Assembly: GCA_025175895.1 (NCBI GenBank) | Contig: CM045989.1 | Location: 126,369,272 to 126,433,271, forward strand | Direction: 5' to 3' | DNA from: Wurfbainia villosa | Taxonomy: Eukaryota > Streptophyta > Magnoliopsida > Zingiberales > Zingiberaceae | DNA length: 64,000 nucleotides | Part shown: one piece after another, positions 1 to 11,211 of the stretch | Layout: the number at the start of each line of letters is the position of its first letter | How positions within the stretch are numbered: the stretch's first letter is position 1 | Position numbers and translations under genes: made by a program | Notes under the pieces: model-generated | What the model was told of the DNA's origin: nothing | The model's database searches: none | What the model saw: only the letters and a program-made list of their open reading frames with translations

Positions 1-248
1 TTGATGCCATGGATTTATAACTTAGTGTTAATCTTTTTGATGGTGTCAAAGGGGGAGAAGTAATTATGTTTAAGTAAATTATGATAGGGGGAGAAAAGTT
101 GAAAATTTGTATGGGGAGTTTCATGGATTAAGGGGGAGTTGCATGTTGCTATATCATGTTTATGTTTACATGCTTTCTTACCTTAGAATTTTCATCAAAT
201 GTTTTTACCTAACTTAAACGGATTGCCACACATCAAAAAGGGGGAGAT
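1..248 (+). mobile_element. 3' noncoding tail of SIRE-like copia element
   Basis: AT-rich noncoding sequence with four G-runs of the type gggggag, at about 51, 87, 132 and 240. The last one directly abuts the LTR and is the polypurine tract (about 236-248, aaaagggggagat). The same tail, in reverse orientation, occurs at 32579-32830 and 63554-63850. The coding part of this element lies left of the window. Confidence 0.75.
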
Positions 249-1490
249 TGTTAGGGAAATCTCTTGCCATGATAAGGTTTTGATGTGTGTGGCAAAGGGT
301 TTAAGTTAGGATGATATTGTTATTTGATATGTGCGTTGGAGTCTCGCAGGACTTAGTAATTCGCACATGGAGCCTTAGCGGGTTCACCCTCACAACCTCG
401 GTCCTTGAGTCGGTGAAGGATGACTTTGCGGAAGCCGTGTGCTTGGAGCATCCGAGGGACCGCCGGACGAGATGACTTGAAGTGAAGCCAAGGAAGCAGA
501 CTTCGGAGGCAAGAGACGTGAAGGAGCATTGCAGAGTCGTGCGCCTGATGCTGCCGAGGGACGTGGCCGCGAACGAAGAGAGCTTCGGCGAGGGACTTCG
601 AGTGAGATGAGAGAATGAGTGAAATGTAAGTAGCTCATTAGGTGAACTTGGCCGAATAGCTGAGTGTCGGAGACTTGACCGCAAGGGTTAAGGTTTACCC
701 GACCGCCGGAAGCTCAAACTTATGTTAAGTTTGAGTTTCACACGGAACCAGTCGACTGCCATGGAATGACAGTCGACTGCTCTGAGTCGAGTGTGTTCGA
801 CTGGTATCTGACTGATGGGTTTATGCCAAGCAGTCGACTGCCATGGAATGGCAATGATCGCGAGGATATCGCGGCAGACCGCCAGAGCCAATCGGGCCAA
901 TGACGATGAGGCGGCCGATCGGGTGAGGTCCATCAGTCGACTGCCAAGAGTTCTGTTGGACTACAACGGTCGGGATCTGACGTGTTCGGAGGTCGTTGTA
1001 GTGACGGCAGTCGACTGCCAAGGGCAGCAGTCGACTGGTGGCGGCCAACGGGAAGAAATCAGCCCTCTCTATAAAAAGAGAGGGTGTGAGCCTTTGAGAG
1101 GCTAATGCTTATGCTCTAAGTGATCTTCCTAGTGCCCCACAAGCTCTAAACTCTTCTTACTTGTTTTTACTCCATTCTTATTGTAAGAAGAGTGATCTTG
1201 ATTGTAAAGGTTACCTCCACCTAGCTTGGTGCAAAGGAGAGACTAATAGTAATTGGCTTTGGAGGAGTGATTCACCTTGGACGAATCGGACCGTGGATTA
1301 GCGGCGTAGCCGTGAACCACATTACATTTTCTTTGTTAGCGTTTGTATTTTCATTTATTGCTTTGTCTTTATTGTTTATGCTTCCGCTTGCGCTAACAAT
1401 TGTGTAGACGAGCAAACGAACGAGAGAATTCTGACATCCATCGTAAGAGGGCTATTCACCCCCCTCTAGCCGGCCGTTCGATCCCCTACA
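249..1490 (+). mobile_element. 3' LTR of SIRE-like copia element
   Basis: The LTR begins TGTTAGGG after the polypurine tract and ends CCCCTACA. Related copies on the other strand are 31385-32578, 35661-36841 and 62341-63553, which fixes both ends. It contains several copies of the palindrome gcagtcgactgc, a TATA box and the R/U5-like end typical of SIRE/Maximus elements, which reads towards a C-rich stretch and the words attcacccccctctag. It interrupts a gypsy LTR whose sequence resumes at 1491, so agcat (1491-1495) is the expected TSD copy; the partner lies outside the window. Confidence 0.85.
1070..1077 (+). promoter_or_regulatory. LTR TATA box
   Basis: TATAAAAA sits inside an inverted repeat (ccctctct ... 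agagaggg). The same box is kept, on the minus strand, in the other three LTRs of this family (31788-31795, 36064-36071, 62752-62759). Likely start of LTR transcription; no functional data. Confidence 0.6.
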
Positions 1491-2325
1491 AGCATGCCGT
1501 GCCGAAAAGCAAATGGACGGCATCTCCCCTGTACGTGGCAATATTTCGGGTTAATTCAAGGCTCGTATGCCACAACAACAACAACATATATATATAAAAA
1601 CATAACAACATAACGAAACACAGTGGAAACTAATACAACGACATACCCATAACCACACATATACAATACAACCACACACCATGCATATCGGTATGACTAA
1701 CACCAGAACATAAAGAAAACCTCATCAAAACCCGCACCAACATGTGCGTACATCACATAACACATAACACCCTGAAAACTCAGAATACATAACAAGACAT
1801 ACGGAAAACCTGAAAACCCAGACTCTCGGAGTTGAGATGAGATGATGCTAGCCAGCGATGCTCCAAGTCCATCACGGAGTCGGCTACCTGTTACCTGGGC
1901 GACAGAAAAACCCAGGGTCCATGGTGGTGAGTAAAACTCAGTAGGTAATAGGAAAAACATGTATATATATATCAAATATCACATGTAATTCAACAATATA
2001 ATCTAGAGGTACAACATGTATATCAGGATAGTATATAAATACAAGCATATACCGTCTAACCAAATGAACAACGTAAAATGCAGACATATATGAAAGTCTA
2101 CTACGCTACTCTAATCCAACCTGAGCATATATCCAACATATATATAACAGAAAGAGTAATACCAACTCACAATATACTCATGCTACAGGTCAAGGTATCT
2201 AATGGTTTGTCCAACACATATACAAGTATCCGACACAACCGTATAACAGATGCAAGAAGCATGCATGAATATGATGTACAACCAAATGCAACAAGCATAG
2301 TATAATCAAATGCAACATCACAATA

Positions 2326-2328
<3 letters not shown>

Positions 2329-2360
<32 letters not shown>
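2329..2360. repeat. (AT)16 microsatellite
   Basis: Uninterrupted AT dinucleotides inside the gypsy LTR. The second copy of this LTR has only short AT tracts at the matching place. Confidence 0.95.
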
Positions 2361-2363
<3 letters not shown>

Positions 2364-2429
2364 AAGCACCATAAGATACGGCAATGCAGCATGCATGGTC
2401 ATGCCTGCGCACCCCTACTCGCTACCACT

Positions 2430-2680
2430 ACCCCAGTGTGGCCTAGGTGGCACGACATGACAACTGTCCCAACTCAACACCAACCACCGCTCTAGAGTGG
2501 CCGAGTGGGCGGTATGATCAAGTAGCATATGAGCGTAAAGAGCTCGCTACACAACGGGAGTCTCTGCTGTTGGCCACTCCGACTGACACTACCAATGAGT
2601 GGTCGAGTGCCACACACTCAGGACAACTACACGCAACTCAACGACCACTGTTTATAGTGGTAGAGTGAGGCACAACAAAT
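2430..2680. repeat. Degenerate hairpin units (CCAC...GTGG type)
   Basis: Several short inverted repeats in a row, for example ccactaccccagtgtgg, ctctagagtgg and ccactgtttatagtgg, each followed by a gccgag or tagag word. The homologous array at 41520-41890 differs in unit number and order, so it changes by gain and loss of units. Confidence 0.6.
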
Positions 2681-2825
2681 GCTCTGCCCTCACACAAGTT
2701 ACTCCTCAGGGAGTAACCTGGGAGGCAAGATGACTGACGACTCTCTCAACCCCAAGGGAGACTATGTCGTCAGAATGCATGCAAATGATACGAATGTACT
2801 GTCACATGTACAGACATCTACCACA

Positions 2826-3024
2826 GACTCTCTGTTCAACAGAGAGTCATACTCATCTGATCAATACACTCTCTATCCTGAAGAGAGTCGTACTCAACTG
2901 ATCGACGGACTCTCTATCCTGTAGAGAGTCGTACTCAACTGATCATAACTCTCTATCCAATAGAGAATCGTACTCAATGGATCGACGCACTCTCTATCCT
3001 GTAGAGAGTCGTACTCGACTAATC
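2826..3024. repeat. Five ~40-bp hairpin repeats
   Basis: Five head-to-tail units of about 40 bp. Each holds a stem of the form gactctcta...tagagagtc followed by gtactcaactgatc. The homologous site in the other gypsy LTR keeps one such unit near 53893-53920 and a diverged one at 41985-42009. Direct-plus-inverted symmetry suggests slippage at hairpins. Confidence 0.85.
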
Positions 3025-3915
3025 ATATCAAGCTAGGACCACCAGTCCATAGCGACACACTAATCACCCTTCACTTAACCATTACACAACACATTGTCGG
3101 GGGTTGGTTCGGAGGCTCATTGGCTCCCATGTCCCCGGATTAAAATTTTCACTAATGAAAGAATTAATCCGGATGGGATGAGTTTCCTTAGCACAACCAA
3201 TTCATCATCGTGCTAACAACTTGAGTGGTCGCTTGAACAAACTAGTTGTTCAAGCTACTCAACTCTTCTAGTTGGTTAGTCGCGGAAGAGACGACGGACG
3301 GATTGCCGGTTTTTGTGTTTGTCTTCGGGGTCCAAGATTATACAAAATATATACATATGCATAATTGTATAATCAACAATTAAAACAACATGCTCAGATC
3401 TGAAAATAAAGTTGTACCACTTTATACCTTACGATCTTCTACCGTATGTCCTATCCTCCTCGTGGACGACGTGTGGGCGAAGATCCTCCACGAGTAGAAG
3501 CCTTCTAGATCGTGTTCTTCTCTTCCTTGTCTGCTGCGAACAAAGAGAAGAACCAACAAAACCTTTCCTTTCTAGAACCGGCCACCAAGCAAAGGAGTTT
3601 GATGCAACCGCCGCCCAAGGAACGAGTGGATGAAGCACCGGCCACCAATGGAAGGAGAACCGCCGGCCACCTTGGAGAGATTGGAGGAGTGAACGCCGGC
3701 CACCAATGGAAGGAGAACCACCGGCCAAGGAATAAGAGAGTGGCCTAGAGGATGGGCGCCGGCCAAGTCTTGATGGAGGAAGATGGGCGCCGACAACAAT
3801 TTGATGGAAGAAGATTGCCGCCCAAGCCCTAGCTCCCAAACCCTAGCCGCCCACCTTTAGAAGAGCCAAACCCTAACTCCAATTGAATTATCTTGCCGCC
3901 CAAGCCTAAGCCCTC

Positions 3916-3923
3916 TATTTATA
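3916..3923 (-). promoter_or_regulatory. LTR TATA box (minus strand)
   Basis: Reads TATAAATA followed by gaggg on the minus strand. The same box occurs at 50092-50099 in the related LTR. It lies about 30 bp from the 26-bp repeat array, which is upstream of it in the direction of transcription. Confidence 0.65.
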
Positions 3924-3953
3924 GAATTGGGCTTAAGCCTCCTTTAATCTCCA

Positions 3954-4205
3954 CCGTCGGATCTAGGGATTTAATCTCCCCCGTCGGATCTAGGGTTTTA
4001 TCCCAACCGTCGGATCTAGGGTTTCATCCCAACCGTCGGATCTAGGATTTCATCCTAACCGTCGGATCTAGGGTTTCATCCCAACCGTTGATTCTAGGGT
4101 TTCATCCTAACCATCGGATCTAGGGATTTAATCCCAACCGTTGGTTCTAGGGTTTCATCCTAACCATCGGATCTAGGGATTTAATCCCAACCGTTGGTTC
4201 TAGGG
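3954..4205. repeat. 26-bp minisatellite in LTR
   Basis: About nine to ten tandem copies of a 26-bp unit beginning ccgtcggatctaggg, alternating with ccgttggttctaggg variants. The related LTR at 49211-51153 has only about five copies (50131-50252). The array lies immediately upstream of the minus-strand TATA box. Confidence 0.9.
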
Positions 4206-6439
4206 TTTTGTTTTACATTCTTGGATCTAGACTTCACAAGGATTATATTAGGCTACGATAGAGACCATAAGGAGGAGTTGGATCTTGGCCACCCGATGGA
4301 TCGAAACCACACTCACTTGATCCATCAATGATGTTTCATTCCACTAGAGGATCATCATTGAACTACCTCACAAACCCCCATAAATTAATATGGGCTCCAT
4401 ATATTATTTGTACATTCATCTCCCCGTGTTTAAGATATCGAATGTCCGTCAATTAATTGATTTACTGACCATTAATTAATTAACATCTAATTCCTCGAGT
4501 AGTACTACTCAACCTTATCATCATGTTGACTAAGTCAACCAGCTGGGTTTACATGATGAACCTTATGAGCTCCTCAAGGGGACATCATCAACCTAATATA
4601 TAGGACACGGTTTCCTCCTATAATCAACGGTACACCATATAAATAATATTATTTCCCAACTTATCGGGCATATTGATTTAATCCATCTAAATCTCACACT
4701 CTAGTAAATCAAAGAAATAAATACTAAGTACATGTGCCCGTTATTATATCGGGATTAAGAGCATGTACAACATAATATCCGAGGTCCGATTCAATTATGT
4801 AGTCAGCAATTAATTGAATCACCTCTATGTCGGTCCTACTCAATACACCTAAGTGTACTAGTGTAACTCTATGTTCAAGACAAAACAATACCAAGCTACA
4901 CTACAACCATGCCAATGGTTTGTCCAAAACCATCTTGGTCGTGAGCCTCTACTTATATTTTACAAGGGACTGATAACATGATCTTCTGTGCCACACCAAG
5001 CACCATGTTATCTACAATGTAAAATATTAGACAATATGCACACATATATAATAAATATATAAAGTGCAAACAATGATCATGTGATTCTTATTTCAAAATA
5101 AAATGTTCATACAAAAAGAGATAGGCTTTCAGTATACATTCCAACACACATGGTTGGTAATAAGTAGGCAACATACGGGTATTGGAATAAATCCTACATT
5201 TAGGGCATTACCTACCCACGGATGACTCTTTTTGCCAATTTATAAATTGGGTCATCACCAGTACTCTAACATCTACACCCTACTAAACATCTAGGCCTAT
5301 TTACATCACATATATAACCCTTAATCATAATAAAGGAAATATGATATCAACCTTCGAGTAAATATAGCCAACGACAAGTATCAAGCATAAGATAAATAAG
5401 AGCAGGGTCAAGATAATATGAACACCTAACATGCTTATATCTACGACTAAATCTAAATGCAATTACATCTACCTGATCAGGGTAGGAAATTACTCACCTG
5501 CTATAAATGCTCGTAATACTAGAGTCCTCACGTCCACGGACCTGTCTCGTATCCAAGTCCTGCAAATATGATCAATTACAATTTAGTGCGAGCACACAAC
5601 AAAATACGAATTAGCTACTACATATTCCCCACATCCATATCCCTTATCAAATACGAGTTATAACTCCCATTTGTAGCCGAGATCAGAGCATCTTATAGCT
5701 CGATCGACAATCGACATTTCACACTAATTTAAGGACCTGACTAACCACAACCAAGCCCCAATTACCAGTCTTGAAACGGTGATTAACAACCCACCAATTC
5801 GACAATCAATAGAACAAAACAAATCTATCTCGAATCAGCATATAGACAAATCACGCGCCAACACCTCAATATGAAAATAACCATCTACTTAACTACAATC
5901 ATTATGAACATCCCAATCAACAACTAACCAAACTCACCCTCAAATCCCTTAGCCACACAACAACTTAGCTTCATGCCAAAACAGGGAAAACAAACCGCGA
6001 CACCCACTCCACAAATTAGATAACTGCATCACGGTTGTGAACCGAGACTAGTCACTCTCAATCATCATAATTAGGAACATTTACAAAGGGATTTATCTCA
6101 CACACAGAAATAACCAATATTAACAATAGTAAAGAAAAGGAAGATAGATTAGCTTACCAGCTCTTAATAATTCCACCGACAGCCACCATTTTCCTCCTCA
6201 TCTCCTGTTCACCACACAAGACCACTGCCCATATCGACCATCAAACTCGGTGAATAAAAATTCCCATCTTGAACCTAGATCTCGTCCAAAATAAGGAAAG
6301 GAGCAGTGCTTACCTATCTCTGGCGACCATCGACAGCGAAGTCCACAGAACCGACAGCCACCCTCTCGTCTCCCCTGTTCACAACCGCACAAACCACCAA
6401 TATAGCCCACCATCCGGCTTGCTCCACCGCTCGATTCAC

Positions 6440-8648
6440 TGTTAGTAATATATGAGAGATGTCCCAAGGCAATCGCCTTATGTATGAACCATTTATATGA
6501 TAAATGAAGATTCACTATTTGAGTGTATATGTTTAATGTATTTGATTGGATCTTAAACTCATTTACTGAATGTCCACGATACGATTCACAGCATGAGAGA
6601 ATTTGTGATTGGATCACAACTAGTGAGTATCTCTACATGTGTAATTGTGATGTATCGGAATTATCCTAGTCGATGAATTGATGGATTTGGACACCATCAA
6701 TTCGCCGAGACTAGCACAGGTATACTCCTTGGTGTATCCAAGCGGTGATTCTCCGGTGGAGACATTGTGATGTCCGGAGTTAATCGTGGATGCTAGTTAT
6801 GGTAACTAGTTCATTGGAGTGACCAGCCGTAAGACTTCATATGGTTCTCTGCATATATAGATATGTCAATGAAGCTCTTACTGTGGCTTAAGTGCGATGT
6901 TCCTTTGACTTGCGGTATTCAAGTCATCTTGATCATGGAGACTTATGCTTTGACATCTTAAGCAAACATCTCTAAGGAGATGTGGACCCGGGATGATTGG
7001 GTATAAGTCGAAGTGATCGAAGGTGTTTGAATAGCCTATAAAGGATTCACCACTCCTTGCGAGGAGATGTATACCCATGGCCTCTCGTCGGATTGTTACT
7101 AAAGTCTTTGTCCAAAGCATAACATGTTTAGAGTAAAGTACTCTTCGATACATGTGGAGTAACTAGAATCCGTAGGACGAGGAAATGACACTTGGGCTAG
7201 GTGTGACGTAGTCAGCCTAGTGGGGGCTGACACAATAGACCATGTCCTGAACCAAGTGGGTATAAGATGAGTGAAGGGAATGGGGCACGATTAATTCGAG
7301 CTACTGAAGGGTTTCAGAAATAGTTCTGGATCAACCGTTGATCTTTTCAGTTAATTGGGGATCATGATGTACTACTAGGTGCCACTCATGATCGTTCTAT
7401 GATTAATGGTTAATTATAGACGGCCAACATAAACCGAGAACCTATTTGGTCACACGCACAACGAGTGTAATCCAAAGGATTTAAAACGAGCTTGAGAATG
7501 GGATTCTCAGACCGAGAGAAACTATGTTTGGTTGGACCAAACATAAAGAGAGCATGAAATTGTTTCAGTCGCAATGGAAGCGTGGATGGGCCGTGTCTTA
7601 TGAAGACATAATGGATGGACCAAAATGGTTTGGTTCTAATCCAATGGATGAGAATAAACCAAAGGGTTTGGTTTATATTAAACGAATGAACCAAAGGTTG
7701 GTTCGGTTCGTTTTAACTTAAAATAAACCATCATGGTTTGGTTTATTTTAACTTATCTTAATAGAGCGGGTTAACGGGCTTTATGGATATGATCCATTAA
7801 CCATTAAGAGAATTAGTTCTCTATAAAATAGGGCTTAAACCCTAATCCAAAAACCCTAATTGGTGTTGCCGCCCAACCTTGTTGTGTCGCCCCCTCCATC
7901 ATCTCATCTATTCGGCGCCCAACCCTAAAGTGCCACCATCCAGCTTTTGTGCAGCCGTCCAACTTGTTGCCGGCGACCAAGCTACAGCCGGTGAACCCTC
8001 CGGCGATCCTCCGGTGATCCTATAGGTTTGGCATCAAGGTGAGCCTTTTCTTTCCTTGGTTGGCGGCGCCTATATCCTCCACCAAGCTGTCCAGTTTTCT
8101 GGACAGCTTCTCCTCGTCGGGCGTCGTTTGGGCGGCGGTTAGTGCTCCGACAGCGGCTAACTTACGGATTTGATCTCCGGTAATCCTCTGAGTGGAGGGC
8201 GAAGGATTACGTCAATTGGTTGACGAATACCTCTCCGGAGAAGCGAGTTTTGAGAACTCGTTTTAGGATCCGAATTTGGATTCGGATCGTGATCATCTCT
8301 CGATCACGTCGTCTTCAACACGAGGCTAGTAACCCGTACGAAGACGAAGCTCGTGACTTAGCGAAGTCATCCCGAGGAGCTCGGCGTGGATACGGATAGA
8401 GACGATTCTTACGAGGATCGTTCCGGTTGATGCCGTTCCCGCTACACGTCATACGGAAGGTATAACGTAGATAATTTTCTTTTATTGCAAATTTTAATTT
8501 ACGGTTATGTCTACACTTGTTGTAATAGCATGCGTGTGTTGTGTGTGTTGTAATAAATATAGATTTATTATTTTTAATTGCTTCCGCTGTGCTCATGTTT
8601 ACGAAACATGATCGAACACACACACGCCGCGGTGCCGGAAACCCAACA
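6440..8648 (+). mobile_element. Solo LTR of copia family (as at 11212)
   Basis: Starts TGTTAGTAATATATGAG and ends CGGAAACCCAACA, flanked by the TSD ttcac (6435-6439 and 8649-8653). It is very close to both LTRs of the element at 11212-20500 over its full 2.2 kb. No internal sequence is attached, so this is a solo LTR. Confidence 0.93.
7822..7829 (+). promoter_or_regulatory. LTR TATA box
   Basis: TATAAAAT within ctctataaaataggg. The sister LTRs carry TATAAAAG at 12584-12591 and 19678-19685. A block of repeated aaccaaa and ggtttggtt words lies 80-250 bp upstream in all three copies and may serve as a promoter-proximal element. Confidence 0.6.
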
Positions 8649-9325
8649 TTCACAACAATTTGAAGCGACGTCGGCGATACTCCTCCCCCAAATTCTTTAT
8701 TCGCCAGAAAACCCAGCGCTGACAACCCTGCCATTCACCACAGATCACACCCAATAAAGGAACACAACTACACATTCGATCTTTGTGCAAGGTAAGGAGA
8801 TGATCAGCTCCTACCTAGCACCGACGATGATTTGTAGAAACCCCCAAATTGGCAGCTCACCATCGGAACATCGCCGATTCAAGCTCCCCCGCCACTAACT
8901 CGCCCTCTGCTCCCGCTCGCTCTCTTCCCTCGCTCGCCCGCAGAGCCCGCCATGGATGGTCCAGCCGTCGTCGCTCGCCGCAAGGAAGGGATGAACGCTC
9001 GACCGCCTTGCATTTCGGAGAGGGAGAGAACTCGGGGTGAAGCGATGAAATCGCGACTGGGAAAGAAAAAGAAAAGTCAGGATTTAAGGCGACATCGGCT
9101 GAGCGTTACACGAGTGAAACGGTCAGATCCAATTAAAATGGGTCGGGTCCAACGGATTGGGTCAGGTCCAATCCTATACGCCTATTAAATCTTTCTCCAA
9201 AAATACCTTAGAAATTTCCATTTAAGTCCAGGAAAATTTTTAAAAATTTCTTGAAAATTCCATAGGGTATTTTCCTAATTAACAAGCATTATTTTATTAT
9301 TATTATTTTTTTTCAGTATTTTACA

Positions 9326-9854
9326 TAACCAGTCAACTGATAGGTGAAATCCAACCGAGGCAGCAGGTTTAAATGGAGCTCGTGGAGGGAGGATGGAGCA
9401 TGGTTCTTTGAGGATTTTTTGGGGCGAATTGCTGGTGTAATTTAGGGTCTCTAAGTGCAACTCAACCAACCAAATAAGTAAGCTTCCAAAAGATCAATTG
9501 TAAAGTTTTCTTTGCATTTCTTTTGTTGCATTCACTTGTATTTGCTTATTGTATTTCGTATTACTGTTGTTATCATTTGTATGAGATTTCTCCACCTCTG
9601 ACTTGTGTCGAGTAGTTATTGTTATAGTGGTGTGTGATTTGCATCGCTAGAGCTCTTACGAGCCCAATCAGTGGAGTAGAAACCATTCGGTTCCGAACCA
9701 CGTTATATCGTTGTGTCTCTTGTGTTTGTGTTTATTTTTATTATTATATATTCCGCTACATTAACAAGTATTGTAGAGACGAACACGATCAAATTCCATC
9801 AAGCAATGCCGACATTATTAACCCCCCCCTCTAGCGGGCACATCGTTCCTAACA
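9326..9854 (+). mobile_element. 3' end of another copia-type LTR
   Basis: Noncoding. It shows the usual R/U5 layout of SIRE-like LTRs: repeated gttgcattcacttgt-like AT-rich stretches, a ccgaaccacgt word, a C-run and the terminal CCTAACA at 9854. The next bases, cttac (9855-9859), lie where the Athila-like family reads caggtaag without interruption (48262-48270 on the other strand), so this is an insertion boundary and cttac the expected TSD copy. The other end of this element is left of the window. Confidence 0.55.
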
Positions 9855-10017
9855 CTTACCTGCCCAAAGCGAGGGTCGTTCCCTAGATCTAGCACAAAGT
9901 CTCAAAGGCGTGTTCAGTATTAAGAGAAATTAGTAGGTGTTTTTCCAGTAACCTAACTCAGTCTCAAAGGGGCACCTAGCCATTTCCACCTACGACAACT
10001 ATTTTTTATCCCTCATA

Positions 10018-10052
10018 ATCTCTCTCTCTCTCTCTCTCTCACTCTCTCTTTT
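10018..10052. repeat. CT-rich microsatellite
   Basis: A run of about ten CT dinucleotides and flanking ctttct-rich sequence (to about 10110). On the minus strand this is a purine-rich tract in the 3' untranslated part of the Athila-like element. The plus-strand copy has a gaaaaagaaa-rich tract at 48060-48115. Confidence 0.9.
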
Positions 10053-10576
10053 CATTTCTTTTTTTCTCTCTCTTTCTTATTTCTCTTTTCTTTTCCTTTC
10101 TCTCTTTTATTTTTCAGCTCACCGGGATTTTGATTTTTTTGAATGGGCTTACACAATCCGAGCATCTCCAGTAACTAAAATGCTAGCCTAAAGTCACCTG
10201 TGGATTCCAAAGTACTAGACTACTGAGATGAATCATAACTAGATAAGTACTAGACTCTCTCTTTCAGAGTGTTCGACATGTGTAGGTGTAAAAATAGAAG
10301 CTAACTAGTTAAGTATAGAACATTCATTAGAGCAAATAAAATAAAACACCACGAGATAAATGAAGTTACACTACTCATGGAAACAACTCATGAAGAAGAC
10401 TTTTAAAATTACTACTGAGGTAGCTTTACAGATAACAAAAACTAAGTGATGAAAGGAACTCAACAACCTGTGCATGAATAAATGAATGCTAATAACGATG
10501 TAAATACCAGGAAAGAAATTACTGCTAGAAACAAAATAAAATTTGGGGTCCCCCAGACTTAAATGAAAGTATACCT

Positions 10577-11211
10577 CTAGTATGGTGGACGAGGTGGAAA
10601 GTCTGGAAGCCTCGTCATCTTGGGATCCTGGGAGAACCTGATGCTGAGCCGCTGATGCCACATATACATGTGGTCGATCTAAGAGTTGGTGGATGCAGTG
10701 GCTGCTCGGTGCTCCTCCTCCTTAGCCCACTGTGCCTGCTGGGCATGCATGTGTTGCCGCATCTCCTGGCGGTAGACGGCCTCATCCTGCCGGCGGGCAG
10801 CCTCCTCCTGGAAGTAGATGCAGGCCTCATCGTAGAACTCCTCAGCCCACTGGAAGTGCTCCCGAAAACCCTAGAACTCTGCCTGCGTGTAGGCGCTCTG
10901 CTCCTCCCATCGCTGCCTCTGCGTCTGTTGCTCGGCGTATATATCGTCGAGGCGCGATCGGAACTCCGAGAAATCATAGGCCGACGTACGTGCATCCTGC
11001 TCAAAAGTGGAAAAAGGTGGTGGTGCAGGTGCAGACTCATGTCGGCGTGGACTAGGTGGGCTCCTATGCATGTGTGGATTGGAGGGATAGTGATGTAAAG
11101 GGGGAGAGATGAGCGCCGATGTGGATGGTCCCTCATTTGGAGGGGACTCCACTATCAGGTCCAAGTGTTAGTTGGCGCGTGTAGTTATGGTGGTACGATC
11201 AGGGTCAGGGA
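10577..11211 (-). pseudogene. Athila-type extra ORF, C-terminal part (minus copy)
   Basis: This is the downstream part of the extra ORF; the upstream part is at 20506-21417, and the copia element at 11212-20500 split it. It encodes a proline- and histidine-rich linker followed by a glutamine- and glutamate-rich, probably coiled-coil segment (words DDIYAEQQTQ, EEFYDEA, EMQQHMHAQQAQW) and ends in PPRPPY with a stop at 10577-10579. In-frame TAG codons stand at 10871-10873, shared with the other copy, and at 10679-10681, where the other copy has CAG (Gln). No transmembrane segment is visible. The function is unknown. Confidence 0.75.

Larger units (their letters stand above)
3095..5146 (-). mobile_element. 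Solo LTR of copia family (as at 49211)
   Basis: Starts TGTCGGGGG and ends CCAACA, flanked by the 5-bp TSD cacat (3090-3094 and 5147-5151). It aligns through most of its length with the LTR at 49211-51153, whose element carries minus-strand RT and RNase H; this gives the orientation. There is no PBS, PPT or coding sequence beside it, so it is a solo LTR left by LTR-LTR recombination. It holds a minus-strand TATA box and a 26-bp tandem repeat. Confidence 0.9.
1491..9325 (-). mobile_element. Long gypsy LTR, split by two solo LTRs
   Basis: The remaining host pieces are 1491-3094, 5147-6439 and 8649-9325, about 3.6 kb in all. They align in order with the gypsy LTR at 40486-42009 plus 53841-56145, which has a polypurine tract at its right end; this sets minus-strand orientation. 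The copy ends with ttttaca at 9325, as the other ends with cttaca. The first few bases are cut off by the copia LTR at 249-1490. No coding capacity is visible; short open frames here are not conserved in the second copy. It could be a solo LTR or part of a longer element. Confidence 0.65.

Noticed and set aside
3954..4205. CRISPR-like array
   Set aside because: The units are contiguous 26-bp tandem copies with no unique spacers, inside a plant LTR.
10655..11098. Plus-strand open frame of 147 codons
   Set aside because: Antisense to the Gln/Leu-rich part of the extra ORF; its Leu-rich make-up is the mirror of the sense codons.
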